47,844 bases of DNA from contig JAJDDP010000106.1 in the NCBI GenBank assembly GCA_029260235.1, forward strand, positions 1 to 47,844, given 5' to 3'. Position 1 is the stretch's first letter; each line of letters begins with the position of its first letter. Made by a program: the position numbers and the translations under genes. Below, piece by piece: positions 39,341 to 47,844 of this stretch. The notes beneath the pieces were generated by a model. It had not been told where the DNA came from, did no database searches, and saw nothing but the letters and a program-made list of their open reading frames with translations. This stretch comes from Phycisphaerae bacterium. GTDB lineage: Bacteria > Planctomycetota > Phycisphaerae > UBA1845.

Positions 39341-42205
39341 TCATGGGTTCCAACGTTTGACAGCACCTAAACCCAGCATCGCCAACCATAACGGCATGAG
39401 GCCCACACCACAAATGGCCCCGCCAGCACTTCGGCCGGTCGAGAGCGACGAGGTGTCAAAATTGTTGGCAAGGTCCTCGTCTTCATTCGTTGGTGGAACA
39501 ACCACGCCACCCGTCGGTTCGCTCACGCTGATGAACTCTACTGGGGAAGTGGTCTGCCAAGTCGTTCCGGTTGGGTTTGCCGTCGTGCGGCAACCGTTGG
39601 TGGCGTGACATGTAATAATCGTTGCAGTCACCGCGAACGTCCCAGCCGAGTTATAGGTATGTAGCACATCCAGCGTGTCGGCCGTCTCCCCGTCACCCAA
39701 GTCCCAGAGGATACTATTGAATACACCGGGAAGGCTCTGAGTGTTCACCGACAATCGAACGTCCAATGGAGCCGAGCCGGCATCGACGGAATCACCGCTC
39801 TCATCCGTGATTGAGACAACCACGTTCCCCGTATTGCTGCCGCCGTCGGTAGCGTCAGAAGATACCGAGATAGCAATTGACCGGCTGCCGGTGTCGCCCT
39901 CCGCATCAACAACCGTGAAGGTCGCTACAAAAGTTCGTGTCGTGCCGTCATTCACCTCATAAGTGTGCTCAACATCACGATCCTCGACCAGCTCAGAGCC
40001 ATCCCCAAAATCCCAGGTACTCGAAGCCACTTCGCTGTCGGTTAGGGCGTTGCCTTGGAAACTGACCGTCAGTGGCGATTTTCCCGACCTGGGGGAGACG
40101 TCGATGGTCACGGCTGGATCCTCATTGATCGGGATGATGCCACCCGGGTCAACAGTCGTGGTGATGTCACCAGTGTCAGAACGTCCCGAGTCGGTGACAT
40201 TGCCATCCGAATCTACCAACACGCCCCAAGAATAGCGGCCAAACTCATTGCGGGTGTAGATCGCAAAGAAGGTCGTACCAACATCGGGAGGCGTGAACTC
40301 AAAGCTGGCGGCTTCGCCTGTTGTGTCCTTGAAATCCACTATCACGCCTGGAGCAACGGTCTCACCCATTTCATAGGTCGCTTCATCGTCGGGAGTGAAC
40401 ACGAACACATTGTCACTGCGGACTACGATCACGTTGGCGGCCTCGGAGCCTAGGCTCCACTCAAGGGTGCTGGCCAACACACGGACGTCGGATACACGGT
40501 CGGGCCACGTTAGATTGCCGTTAGTCAGCGAATCTGTAGCTGCATCGACTGCCGCGGCAGCGTTCACCCGCCCATAGCCGTAGGAATTGCTGCGACTGGT
40601 CACGCCATTGTAGTCTGCATCGGCGGGTGACACTTGCTCAGCAGTGTGTTCAAGGATTACGCGAACCTGAGTAGCGGTAAGCTCCGGGTTGACGCTGAGA
40701 ATCAGGGCGGCGACCCCGCTCACAACCGGCGTAGCTGCAGAAGTCCCCCCAAAGTCGTCCGTGTAATCAGGGTCCGAAAGGTTTGGCAAGCCAAAGTCGT
40801 TCAGTCCCCCAAAATTATAGCCCGGTTCGGCATAGCCGAAATCGTCCGTATTGTCAGTGGTGATCATTCCGGGAAGGATCGCATTCGCTTCGTTGCCTTG
40901 ATTGCTCGGGCCCATCACAGATACGTGGGCGCCGAAGTTGCTGTACGAGGAACGGAGGTCGGTCGCATTGGTTGCTCCCACCGCGATGACCCACGGCAAG
41001 CCTGAGAGGTCGCTGGGCAATTCAAGTCCATCGTTGCCAGTAGCAAAAAGAACAACCATGCCCTTGCCGTCTCTGCCGTCCTCAAAGACGGCCTGAATCG
41101 CATCAACGATAACGTCGGGGACCGGCGTTCCTGGGGCGAATCCCCAACTGTTGTTGTGTACGTCCACTTGTTGCTGCAGGGCGAAGGAGTAAGAACTGGC
41201 TACCGCGGAGTTTTCAGCAAAGCCCAGGCCTCGAGTAGCGGTAAAGCTGGCGTTGGGGGCAACGCCACGAGTGCCTGTCGAGTTGGCCGAAGCGACGATC
41301 AGCCCCATCACGCTAGTGCCGTGCCGATCATTTACTTGTTTGGGTCGCGGGTCTTCTCCGCCTTCCTTGATGTCCTGGCCCACGCCTATGTAGTTGTCGC
41401 GCAAGTCTTCATGATCGACATCGCAGCAATCATCTAACATCCCGACCCGAATATCTTGGCCCAATGTGGTGGCCCAGGCATCGAGTACCTGGATGTCTGC
41501 TCCCGGGGTAGCCCCGTTCTGCCCGGTGTTGTTCAGATGCCATTGAATATTGAAGAAATTATCCTGCGGCGTGCTCTGCTTGGGCATTGCCAACATGGCG
41601 AAGTCCGGGTGGGCATATTCGACTCGTCCGTCTCCAAAAAGGGCAACGGCAGCCGCGATGTCTGCACCATCAGCATCATCATCCGGGGCAACAATGTAGG
41701 TCTGACCGAGACCTTGGTACTTTCGAACGACGTGGACGCCATAGCCGCTCAGCATGTCGGCGACTTGATCCTGCGCCAGTGTGTCGATGACTCGAACCAC
41801 GATTTGGCCGGTAGAAATCACCGGCGCATCTGTGTTGTGGAAACGATAGACGGGTCTCACCCACTCCAAGCCTGGCACCGTTGCAGCCAAGTCGCGTGTC
41901 TGGCTGTTCGTAGCCCCGACGCGCAGAATCCGGTAACGGCTCGACCCGCCATCCGGAGATTCCAACGCCCCGATACCGAGGGAGGTCATCTCGCGACGCA
42001 CCGAGCCCTCCTCGCCCTGGTCAGCCAGCAAGACACCGAATTCGGTTGTCGACTTGTCGAGGATGTATGTCTTACCTCGAGCGCGGAAGACGTCGTCGTC
42101 TGCAAACGCACCAACCGAAAAGAAGAGAATCGTCGCCACAAACGCGGCAACTACCGCCAATAAACGCCGACTGATGTCGGACCAGAATTGATCGAACGCC
42201 CTCAT
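39341..42205 (-). CDS. subtilisin-like S8 serine protease with PKD domains and C-terminal sorting tail
   Basis: A 954-residue secreted protease. Signal peptide (LLAVVAAFVATILFFSVGAFA), a pro-region (about 40-205), then the S8 catalytic domain (about 215-555). The catalytic Ser is in GGTSAATP (Ser489), His295 in DRHGTSVMG, and Asn391 in ATGNDG forms the oxyanion hole. The Asp site is GMLDDCCDVDHEDL (Asp258), with two cysteines where most subtilisins have the small T-G or D-G. A fibronectin-like region and two PKD domains (STWDFGDGSELVED near 745 and ILWDLGDGETADTL near 840) follow. The end, ICGVGLMPLWLAMLGLGAVK (Cys932), is a hydrophobic tail with Cys in front and basic residues behind, like C-terminal sorting signals. 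The substrate is unknown. Confidence 0.92.
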   Translation of the reverse strand: MRAFDQFWSDISRRLLAVVAAFVATILFFSVGAFADDDVFRARGKTYILDKSTTEFGVLLADQGEEGSVRREMTSLGIGALESPDGGSSRYRILRVGATNSQTRDLAATVPGLEWVRPVYRFHNTDAPVISTGQIVVRVIDTLAQDQVADMLSGYGVHVVRKYQGLGQTYIVAPDDDADGADIAAAVALFGDGRVEYAHPDFAMLAMPKQSTPQDNFFNIQWHLNNTGQNGATPGADIQVLDAWATTLGQDIRVGMLDDCCDVDHEDLRDNYIGVGQDIKEGGEDPRPKQVNDRHGTSVMGLIVASANSTGTRGVAPNASFTATRGLGFAENSAVASSYSFALQQQVDVHNNSWGFAPGTPVPDVIVDAIQAVFEDGRDGKGMVVLFATGNDGLELPSDLSGLPWVIAVGATNATDLRSSYSNFGAHVSVMGPSNQGNEANAILPGMITTDNTDDFGYAEPGYNFGGLNDFGLPNLSDPDYTDDFGGTSAATPVVSGVAALILSVNPELTATQVRVILEHTAEQVSPADADYNGVTSRSNSYGYGRVNAAAAVDAATDSLTNGNLTWPDRVSDVRVLASTLEWSLGSEAANVIVVRSDNVFVFTPDDEATYEMGETVAPGVIVDFKDTTGEAASFEFTPPDVGTTFFAIYTRNEFGRYSWGVLVDSDGNVTDSGRSDTGDITTTVDPGGIIPINEDPAVTIDVSPRSGKSPLTVSFQGNALTDSEVASSTWDFGDGSELVEDRDVEHTYEVNDGTTRTFVATFTVVDAEGDTGSRSIAISVSSDATDGGSNTGNVVVSITDESGDSVDAGSAPLDVRLSVNTQSLPGVFNSILWDLGDGETADTLDVLHTYNSAGTFAVTATIITCHATNGCRTTANPTGTTWQTTSPVEFISVSEPTGGVVVPPTNEDEDLANNFDTSSLSTGRSAGGAICGVGLMPLWLAMLGLGAVKRWNP

Positions 42206-42489
42206 AGGACCGTAGTTCCTTTGTTGGGACCAAGAAACAAGTAAGCTTATTCCGGGGATTCACTCGCCCGGCCAAGCATTGCGCACCACACACAGCCCAG
42301 TCAGGGGCTTGACGGTATCCGCCCATCTTCAGATCCAGGTGGGCTGCGCCTAATTCGTTGCGGCACGGTAGGTTATCGTGGATGGACCTGGGCGTCGCCC
42401 GAAATCCCACGAACCTCCAGCCAGCGGTATTGTTCGGCCACGGCGGTGGGCTGTCAAGCGGATTGAATGATCCGAAATCTAGCTGAACA

Positions 42490-45348
42490 TCAACGACGCC
42501 CCGATGGCCTGCTGTTTGCGAGGCGATCTCGGTTCTGATCGAGCAGCACTTGAAATTGTGCCTCCAAGTGTGCTCCGCCTAGATTCGACCGGTAGAGGTA
42601 GCGGTGCTGCTCAATGACCTTGATCAGTTCGCCGGGATCATGCTCCAGTGCTGTGCGACTCTTCAGGTCCCCCAACAAGGCTCGCCACCAGGATGGCGTA
42701 TTCTTCTCAAGTTGCTTGAAAAGCTCATTGAAGCCGCTGAGAGAAGCCTCGAATTCCCCCAATGCAAATTGCGCCTCTGCCAAGCCCAGAGTTGCCCGGG
42801 CTGACGAATCGGCCGGCAATGATCGACGTCGTTTCAGTGCGCGGAATAATTCCCGGGCTTGATCGGCCTTGCCTGCCGCCAGACTGACTTCTGCCAATTG
42901 GAGATTGAGTTCAACTCTCTCAGGTGCTCCGATCTGGGCAGACGGGGCGGTTGCCCATGCCTCAATCTGCTCAGCCAAGAGAAGAGCCGCTCGGGCTTTG
43001 CTTCGGGCTTCGCTTTCTCTGCCCGTTTCCCGGAGACGTTGAATCTCATCCATGCCCGCGTCGAATAGGGATTGCAGGGTCGCGCCTGCCCGAGCCGGAT
43101 CACTGGCTATGTAGCGTGGAATCTCGCGCTCGGCCTCATCCAGCCAACCGAGCCCCTGGTAGGCGATGATCCGCACGCGCAGAACACGCCCAACCAGATC
43201 ACTTGCGGCTGGGTGTGCCTCCTCAAAACCATCCAAGGCTTCCAATGCCTGGTTGTACCGGTCGATCTTCGGTAATACCAAGACCTCCGCTTTCATCAGG
43301 ATCGTCTTGGCAAGGAGGCCATCGATCGTGTTCCCTTCATATGCCGGCAACTTGCCCCGGCCTGCATCGGTCGCGAATCGGTTGACCAGACGACTGTTGA
43401 CGTGGGCTGCCTGTTGGAGATCTGCCGACGCAGCATCCGTCGCTTCAGCCAGCTGGACCACGTACTTCGACTGGCACCGACACTGCGAAAATCGAGCGGC
43501 GGTGTAGTGCTCATGATCCGACGTGACCAAGCCGTAGACTTGGGTTGCTTCGTCGAAGCGATTCAACTCTTCAAGCGTCTGCGCCAGAAAGAACCGCCAA
43601 TACTTGCCTCCTTGTGATTCAGGAAATTGCTCGGTGAGCAAGCGGAGGGATTTCAGGTACATTGTCTGGACATCTCCTCGCCCACGTAACGAGATGTTCT
43701 GGTAGAGCTCTGACGCGGTCTTAACCGCCCAATTCGCAGCCGACTCAGCCCGTCGAAAATGGGGAAACTGTTGGGCAACCTCGAAGAATGCCCACGAAGC
43801 ATCAAGCCTGTTTCGCAATTGGTATCGGGCTACGCCGAGATTGAAGAATGATTCGGCGCGAAGGTCATCTTCAAGACTGCCGCCGAGGTCCAGGTTGATC
43901 TGAGCTGCGGCGACAGCTCGCTCGAGCAATGCTCGTTTGCGCACCTCAAGGCCTTGGCCAGGCTCATCATCAGGCTGCTTCGTGTCCGAATCATCTCCGT
44001 ACGTCGCCGACAAGATTCCGGCGATGATCGCGCACCGCTCGAACGGATGTAGCGATTCGAGTTTCACATTCGGGCTTAGCGTGTCGTAGAGGTCAGTGTA
44101 AATAGCTTGACGCAACGATTCATCCTGCCGGGCCAGCATGATCAACGGGGCAACCGCTTCACTCTCCAGTCTCTTCTGGGCCGCAGAATCCCCAGATGCT
44201 TTTGAACGTTTCAGGCGGGCTTGGGCGATGGATCTTTCCAAGAACGCGAGCACGAGTTTCAAGCCTGGATTGTCCGGCGCGTTGCCTGCCAGCCACGAGC
44301 GTGTGTCATCTAGCGCGGTCAGTGCTTCAACAAACTGCCGGCTATCTCTCAAGGCACGAACCCGCTCCACATGGGCTAGACTGGCCGCCCATTGGAGGCT
44401 TTGCACCTCAGCATTATCGCTCAGCCGTTCGAGAATGCCGAGTACTTGCTCAAGCTGTACCACGGCCGTTGAGTAGTCGCCGGTGCGCCGATTGGCCAAC
44501 CCTGCCAGCAGCAGCGATTGAGCTTGCAGGTGGCTGAATTCATGGTCTGTTTCCAGAAGGTCGGTGTCTTCTCTCAACTCTGTTGCGATCAGCCTCAGCT
44601 CGTTGACCTCTCTCCCGTCGCCCGCAGGAAACGTGATTGCCCGATAGAAGGCTGCCCAGCGCCGCATATAGCGGGCTTGAGGTTCCATTCTCTCGACGTT
44701 TTGAATGTAGCCTTTCTGTTCCAACCGCTCGTACTCAGCCAACCCCATGCTGTCGAGCCGGTCATACTCAACTTCAAGAAGCGCCAGCAGTGCATCGAAG
44801 GTACCGATGGCTTCTGTGGTCAACTCAAAGAGCCGCTCCTTCTCTTTGGCATTGCTACCCCGATAGAGAACGCTAACGCAAAGCTGCTCTGCCTCGACGT
44901 AGAGAAGTGATCGACCCAAGTCCAGACGCCATTGTAGGGATCGTGGATCGTCTGTTCCCGCCGCAATCAGTCGGCGGAGAATGTCGTTGCCTTCAGCCAC
45001 CGCTTCTTGGCGCTTTCCCGGGCTACGCCCGGCGTCCTCTCGGGCAGCCAGAAGCAGCTGACGCCGCATCAAATCTGCATCAACAGGATTGTCGGGCGGA
45101 GCGATGCGTAGCTGGTACTCAAGAAGTTCGATCAAGCCTCGTTTGCGAAGACCTTCGCGAAACTGATCCGCATCCAGCCGACCATCAAGAGCAGGTGGTT
45201 CAGACAAAGCTATCGGAACCAACACAAGCAAGCACAGAATACCCGCCAGGCGACCTTCCGGCAGCAGGCTGCGCCTGTGCCCACCGCATCGACCACACCT
45301 ATCGGAGCCACCCTCGCTCACCCATGTTTGAATCCTACAGAGGATCAT
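42490..45348 (-). CDS. large TPR-like protein downstream of ExbD
   Basis: A 952-residue protein. A short basic N-terminus is followed by one hydrophobic segment (LAGILCLLVLVPIALS), probably a signal or anchor, then an all-helical exported body with TPR-like repeats: LLLAGLANRRTGDYSTAVVQ, FFNLGVARYQLRNRLDASWA, LNLQLAEVSLAAGKADQARE and ARATLGLAEAQFALGEFEAS. TPR arrays bind proteins. It lies 7 bases after exbD in a TPR-ExbB-ExbD-ExbD-TPR operon, so it may couple the proton-driven motor to an envelope partner (inference). ATG 45348 is preferred; the frame extends to 45438 inside exbD. Confidence 0.7.
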   Translation of the reverse strand: MILCRIQTWVSEGGSDRCGRCGGHRRSLLPEGRLAGILCLLVLVPIALSEPPALDGRLDADQFREGLRKRGLIELLEYQLRIAPPDNPVDADLMRRQLLLAAREDAGRSPGKRQEAVAEGNDILRRLIAAGTDDPRSLQWRLDLGRSLLYVEAEQLCVSVLYRGSNAKEKERLFELTTEAIGTFDALLALLEVEYDRLDSMGLAEYERLEQKGYIQNVERMEPQARYMRRWAAFYRAITFPAGDGREVNELRLIATELREDTDLLETDHEFSHLQAQSLLLAGLANRRTGDYSTAVVQLEQVLGILERLSDNAEVQSLQWAASLAHVERVRALRDSRQFVEALTALDDTRSWLAGNAPDNPGLKLVLAFLERSIAQARLKRSKASGDSAAQKRLESEAVAPLIMLARQDESLRQAIYTDLYDTLSPNVKLESLHPFERCAIIAGILSATYGDDSDTKQPDDEPGQGLEVRKRALLERAVAAAQINLDLGGSLEDDLRAESFFNLGVARYQLRNRLDASWAFFEVAQQFPHFRRAESAANWAVKTASELYQNISLRGRGDVQTMYLKSLRLLTEQFPESQGGKYWRFFLAQTLEELNRFDEATQVYGLVTSDHEHYTAARFSQCRCQSKYVVQLAEATDAASADLQQAAHVNSRLVNRFATDAGRGKLPAYEGNTIDGLLAKTILMKAEVLVLPKIDRYNQALEALDGFEEAHPAASDLVGRVLRVRIIAYQGLGWLDEAEREIPRYIASDPARAGATLQSLFDAGMDEIQRLRETGRESEARSKARAALLLAEQIEAWATAPSAQIGAPERVELNLQLAEVSLAAGKADQARELFRALKRRRSLPADSSARATLGLAEAQFALGEFEASLSGFNELFKQLEKNTPSWWRALLGDLKSRTALEHDPGELIKVIEQHRYLYRSNLGGAHLEAQFQVLLDQNRDRLANSRPSGRR

Positions 45349-45355
45349 CAGCAAA

Positions 45356-45862
45356 CTACCCACCTGCGAAGGTAATGTTGGCGCACTGGGCGCGGACAGC
45401 CGCATTCCAACCGTTGACGACGTAGTCCCACTTGACATCGACCTCCGGGTAGATCACCACAGGGGTCTGGCGGTCAAAACCCGGGTTAGCCTGGAAATTG
45501 ACCAGGAATTGGGCCAATTCATCAAAGGTCAGCGGCTGGCGAACCGCATTGTCAATTTGAATGACATAATGACCGCTCGATGGCTCGGGCTGGCGAATCC
45601 GCACGATGATCGGGCTGATCGGCAACGCCGGACCAGACACGCCGCTATCTTCAGGCATCTTGGCAGCCAAGACACCCTCCGCCCGCTTGAAGGTTGTGGT
45701 CACCAGGAAAAAAATCAGCAACAAGAAGGTGATGTCGATCATTGGCGCCAGGTTAAGCGCCATGGCCAGCGGGAGCTTTCGTCGGCGCATACGCCGGGTT
45801 GCCGGCGTCGGGGCGGCATGCGATGGGTCGAACCTGGCGTGCTCTCCCTTGCTTGGGGTCAT
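45356..45862 (-). CDS. ExbD/TolR family biopolymer transport protein (second copy)
   Basis: A 168-residue protein with one transmembrane helix near residues 40-58, in LNLAPMIDITFLLLIFFLVT. The Asp of PMID is the conserved proton-relay residue of ExbD/TolR/MotB. A periplasmic domain follows. The N-terminal tail is basic (RRMRRRKLP). ExbD dimers sit inside an ExbB pentamer and use the proton gradient. Its start overlaps the upstream exbD stop by 4 bases (ATGA). Two different ExbD copies in one operon may form a heterodimer. Confidence 0.92.
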   Translation of the reverse strand: MTPSKGEHARFDPSHAAPTPATRRMRRRKLPLAMALNLAPMIDITFLLLIFFLVTTTFKRAEGVLAAKMPEDSGVSGPALPISPIIVRIRQPEPSSGHYVIQIDNAVRQPLTFDELAQFLVNFQANPGFDRQTPVVIYPEVDVKWDYVVNGWNAAVRAQCANITFAGG

Positions 45863-46317
45863 CCCGCTTCCCCTCCTTTGACATGGGCTACGATATTCAT
45901 CACCTGAATCTTGTTTCGGGCGATGACCTCCATTACTTTGCGCACTGTTGCGTAAGGCAAACGTTTGTCAGCCCGCAAGACGACCTGCAGATTGGGTGTA
46001 GCCACCTTGGCAGCAGCAAGCCGATTGGATAGATCGTCCAGCGAATCGACGTGTAACGGGCCAACGCTGTAAATGGTCCGCCCTGATGCAGGCGAAGCTG
46101 GATTCGACGGCAAGCAATTAATCACCACTCGATCAGTCAGCTTGGCGGTCACCGCTTCGCTGCTGTCTGGATCTGGAAGGTCCATCTGCAGGTTTTCTAC
46201 CGAGGCAAACGTACTAACCAGCATGAAGAAGATGATCAGCATGAACACCACATCGATCATCGGCGTCATGTTGAAGGATACTGGCGATCTAGATTGTTTT
46301 GCGTGGGTTATCTTCAT
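45859..46317 (-). CDS. ExbD/TolR family biopolymer transport protein (first copy)
   Basis: A 152-residue protein. The transmembrane helix carries FNMTPMIDVVFMLIIFFMLV, with the conserved Asp in PMID. The periplasmic domain contains ADKRLPYATVRKVMEVIARN, the typical ExbD end. ATG 46317 is the right start because it gives the short basic N-terminus usual in the family and overlaps the stop of the ExbB gene by 4 bases; the open frame to 46437 lies inside that gene. Works with the MotA/TolQ/ExbB protein encoded just upstream. Confidence 0.93.
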   Translation of the reverse strand: MKITHAKQSRSPVSFNMTPMIDVVFMLIIFFMLVSTFASVENLQMDLPDPDSSEAVTAKLTDRVVINCLPSNPASPASGRTIYSVGPLHVDSLDDLSNRLAAAKVATPNLQVVLRADKRLPYATVRKVMEVIARNKIQVMNIVAHVKGGEAG

Positions 46318-47111
46318 GCCACAGGAATAGTTGGTAGGTCCGCTGACTGCTCGCCCGTTTCTGCCTTTTTTTCCTGCCCAGCAGACTCGCCGCCGGGCTT
46401 GAAGGAGTCCAATAGCCGTTCGCAAACAATCGCGCAATCAGCCATCAACACGTCAATCCGGTTGCGGAAGATCGCAAAAGCACTCAAAGCAGGAATCGCC
46501 ACCGCTAGGCCCCAGAATGTGGTTACCAAGGCGATGGAAATGTCATCTGCAATTTTGGCAGGCTCGGGAATCGAGCCAGCCGCTTTGATGGAGGCGAACA
46601 GGCGAATCATCCCGTACACGGTCCCGAACAAACCCACCATCGGGGCAATGTTGCCGATTACGTTGAGGTACTCGATTTTGCGGTGCAACTTGGCTGACCG
46701 CTCCTCAAGCGATTCTTCCAGAGCGCGTTCCATGGCCACGAATCCGCGGTTAGCTTCACCCATAGCAGCGTTGAGCACATAAGCGAGCACACTTGGATCC
46801 TCGGCTGTGAATCGAACAGCCTCAGCATATTTTTTTTGCGACAGCAGCTTGGCTGCATGCTCCTCTGCCTCAAGCGGGAGAAGATTCGTGCGGCGGATGC
46901 TGATCCCGTAAAGCACGATCTGCCAGATGGTCGCGACCGACAGCGGCAACAGGATCGCCCAGGTGATCCCACCACCAGCGACAACGAAGTGATCGAACCA
47001 ACGCAAATCTGTAGCGGCATCCCTACCCTCCTGGCCATAGGCATTGGGATCGCCTCCCAGCACGGCAGTAAGCCCAAATGCCACGACACATAACCAGCAG
47101 AATCTCTTCAA
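46314..47111 (-). CDS. MotA/TolQ/ExbB proton channel family protein
   Basis: A 265-residue protein. A signal-like N-terminus (FCWLCVVAFGLTAVLGGDPNA) is followed by three transmembrane helices: ITWAILLPLSVATIWQIVLY, IAPMVGLFGTVYGMIRLFAS and ISIALVTTFWGLAVAIPALS. The second and third are the MotA/TolQ/ExbB channel motif. The extra N-terminal cleaved or anchoring segment is common in this group of ExbB. The start is TTG 47111, chosen because AAGGAGG lies seven bases before it; ATG 47150 would lengthen the protein by 13 residues. It powers the two ExbD proteins encoded directly downstream. Confidence 0.92.
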   Translation of the reverse strand: MKRFCWLCVVAFGLTAVLGGDPNAYGQEGRDAATDLRWFDHFVVAGGGITWAILLPLSVATIWQIVLYGISIRRTNLLPLEAEEHAAKLLSQKKYAEAVRFTAEDPSVLAYVLNAAMGEANRGFVAMERALEESLEERSAKLHRKIEYLNVIGNIAPMVGLFGTVYGMIRLFASIKAAGSIPEPAKIADDISIALVTTFWGLAVAIPALSAFAIFRNRIDVLMADCAIVCERLLDSFKPGGESAGQEKKAETGEQSADLPTIPVA

Positions 47112-47118
47112 AGTGATG

Positions 47119-47125
47119 CCTCCTT
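47119..47125 (-). promoter_or_regulatory. strong ribosome-binding site deciding a TTG start
   Basis: AAGGAGG on the minus strand, seven bases before TTG 47111. It lies inside the longer frame from ATG 47150 and favours the TTG as start of the ExbB-like gene. Confidence 0.7.
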
Positions 47126-47167
47126 CTGTCACTCTACGCATACAGCTCATCAGCGCCTCTTAGCTCA

Positions 47168-47844
47168 TTAATTCACGGAATCTTGTAGCTGGCCACCCAC
47201 CTGCGGGGCCTCATTGGCAAGGCGCTGGAGCAGCAAATCACCCTTGTGTTGGACAGGCTTGGTCAAGCCGGGATACCCCAAACATTCTCTGGCCAACCGA
47301 GCCGCCTTGGCAGGTAATCCCAGTTCTTCATGGACCCGTGCTGCGCCCAACAACGCTGCCGGCGCCCGTTCATCCTCGACGTAGTGAATCACCACGCGCA
47401 TGAACGCCAACCCAGCCTGCAAGAGATCATCGTCGTTCTTGGCCTGCGATAACAGTGCTTGACCTCTGAGCAGCAGTAGTTCCGGGAGGACTTCATCGGG
47501 ACAATCATGTAGGGCTGCCTCAAGCGAGATCAGCACATCGGCTTGATTCCCCGCATTGAATTGCTGCCTCAAAGCAGCCAACTTGATTTCGTAGATACTA
47601 CGCGTGGCGATCGCCGCAGAAATTCCAAGCCGGGAAACCTCTGCGGCCCTGAGCTCGAGATCGGCGCCGCCACTCTCAACCAGAAGGTGATAAGCCAATA
47701 GCTCCAGAACGGCCTCTTGATCGGCCGAATCCTGAGCATCTGGCACTTGCCTGAGCCGTTTGATCGCCCGCCGCACCGGTCCCACCTTCGCCGTCGGCCT
47801 GGAGCCAGGCATGATCCGAGCAGCCGCTCGGGGAGATTCTCTGG
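47168..47844 (-). CDS. TPR-like protein, C-terminal part (5' end outside window)
   Basis: An all-helical frame that stays open to the window edge, so the gene starts outside; an internal ATG is at 47812. The visible 225 residues include TPR-like helix pairs (LPELLLLRGQALLSQAKNDD; PAALLGAARVHEELGLPAKA). It ends 56 bases before the ExbB start and is the first visible gene of the TPR-ExbB-ExbD-ExbD-TPR operon. Function is inferred from its neighbours only. Confidence 0.6.
   Translation of the reverse strand, partial: RESPRAAARIMPGSRPTAKVGPVRRAIKRLRQVPDAQDSADQEAVLELLAYHLLVESGGADLELRAAEVSRLGISAAIATRSIYEIKLAALRQQFNAGNQADVLISLEAALHDCPDEVLPELLLLRGQALLSQAKNDDDLLQAGLAFMRVVIHYVEDERAPAALLGAARVHEELGLPAKAARLARECLGYPGLTKPVQHKGDLLLQRLANEAPQVGGQLQDSVN

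Noticed and set aside
41456..42163. 235-residue plus-strand frame opposite the S8 protease
   Set aside because: It lies entirely antisense to a well-supported gene and has no domain; a shadow of the protease codons.
42206..42489. Possible structured leader before the S8 protease, with several short GC-rich inverted repeats
   Set aside because: Only 5-base pairings and no match to a riboswitch class I know; not enough to call.

Overview
The window looks like a chromosomal segment from a Planctomycetota bacterium, probably Phycisphaerae-like. The basis is gene content: adjacent DUF1800 and DUF1501 genes, an FG-GAP protein with a dockerin-like calcium-binding tail, an ECF sigma factor overlapping a DUF6768 gene, many exported or lipid-anchored proteins, a TPR/ExbB/ExbD operon, and large AsmA-like and HEAT-repeat proteins. 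The lineage is inferred from family content, not from a marker gene. There is no rRNA, tRNA, CRISPR array or insertion sequence that I can support.

Layout. 1-7 kb (+): the 3' end of pdhA, then pdhB, the E2 gene and lpdA (pyruvate dehydrogenase complex), followed by tilS and a membrane glycosyltransferase. 7-12.7 kb: a 1,210-residue AsmA-like protein, a convergent cysteine desulfurase, and an M14 peptidase. 12.7-16.5 kb: a zinc-ribbon protein with a clear intrinsic terminator, a PiT phosphate transporter, and the most notable gene of the window, an exported thioredoxin-fold protein whose catalytic position is an in-frame TGA (14905-16044). 16-18.4 kb (-): a HEAT-repeat protein and a small membrane protein. 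18.9-26.6 kb (-): an oligopeptidase B-like lipoprotein, and an ABC exporter operon (exported membrane protein, ATPase, double-length ABC-2 permease). 27-33.2 kb: an FG-GAP secreted protein facing a DUF1800 / DUF1501 / PQQ-type sugar dehydrogenase cluster. 33.5-37.5 kb (-): the sigma factor/DUF6768 pair, and an SPFH / zf-TFIIB / double-zinc-ribbon triad. 37.7-42.2 kb: DNA polymerase IV, and a large subtilisin-like protease with PKD domains and a C-terminal sorting tail. 42.5-47.8 kb (-): TPR, MotA/TolQ/ExbB, two ExbD and a second TPR protein in one operon.

How the genes fit together. The first block is central carbon metabolism. Most of the rest serves the cell envelope: transport, export, lipid or membrane organisation, extracytoplasmic redox and proteolysis, and energised (proton-driven) envelope work. 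The best candidate for unusual biology is the TGA-containing redox protein. Both sides of the TGA are in the same frame, the TGA sits in the W-x-x-W-[Cys]-x-C-R active-site position, and the rest of the protein is intact to the C-terminus. This is what a selenocysteine protein looks like, not a decayed gene. No Sec machinery gene (selA, selB, selC, selD) lies in the window, so that half of the argument has to come from the rest of the genome.
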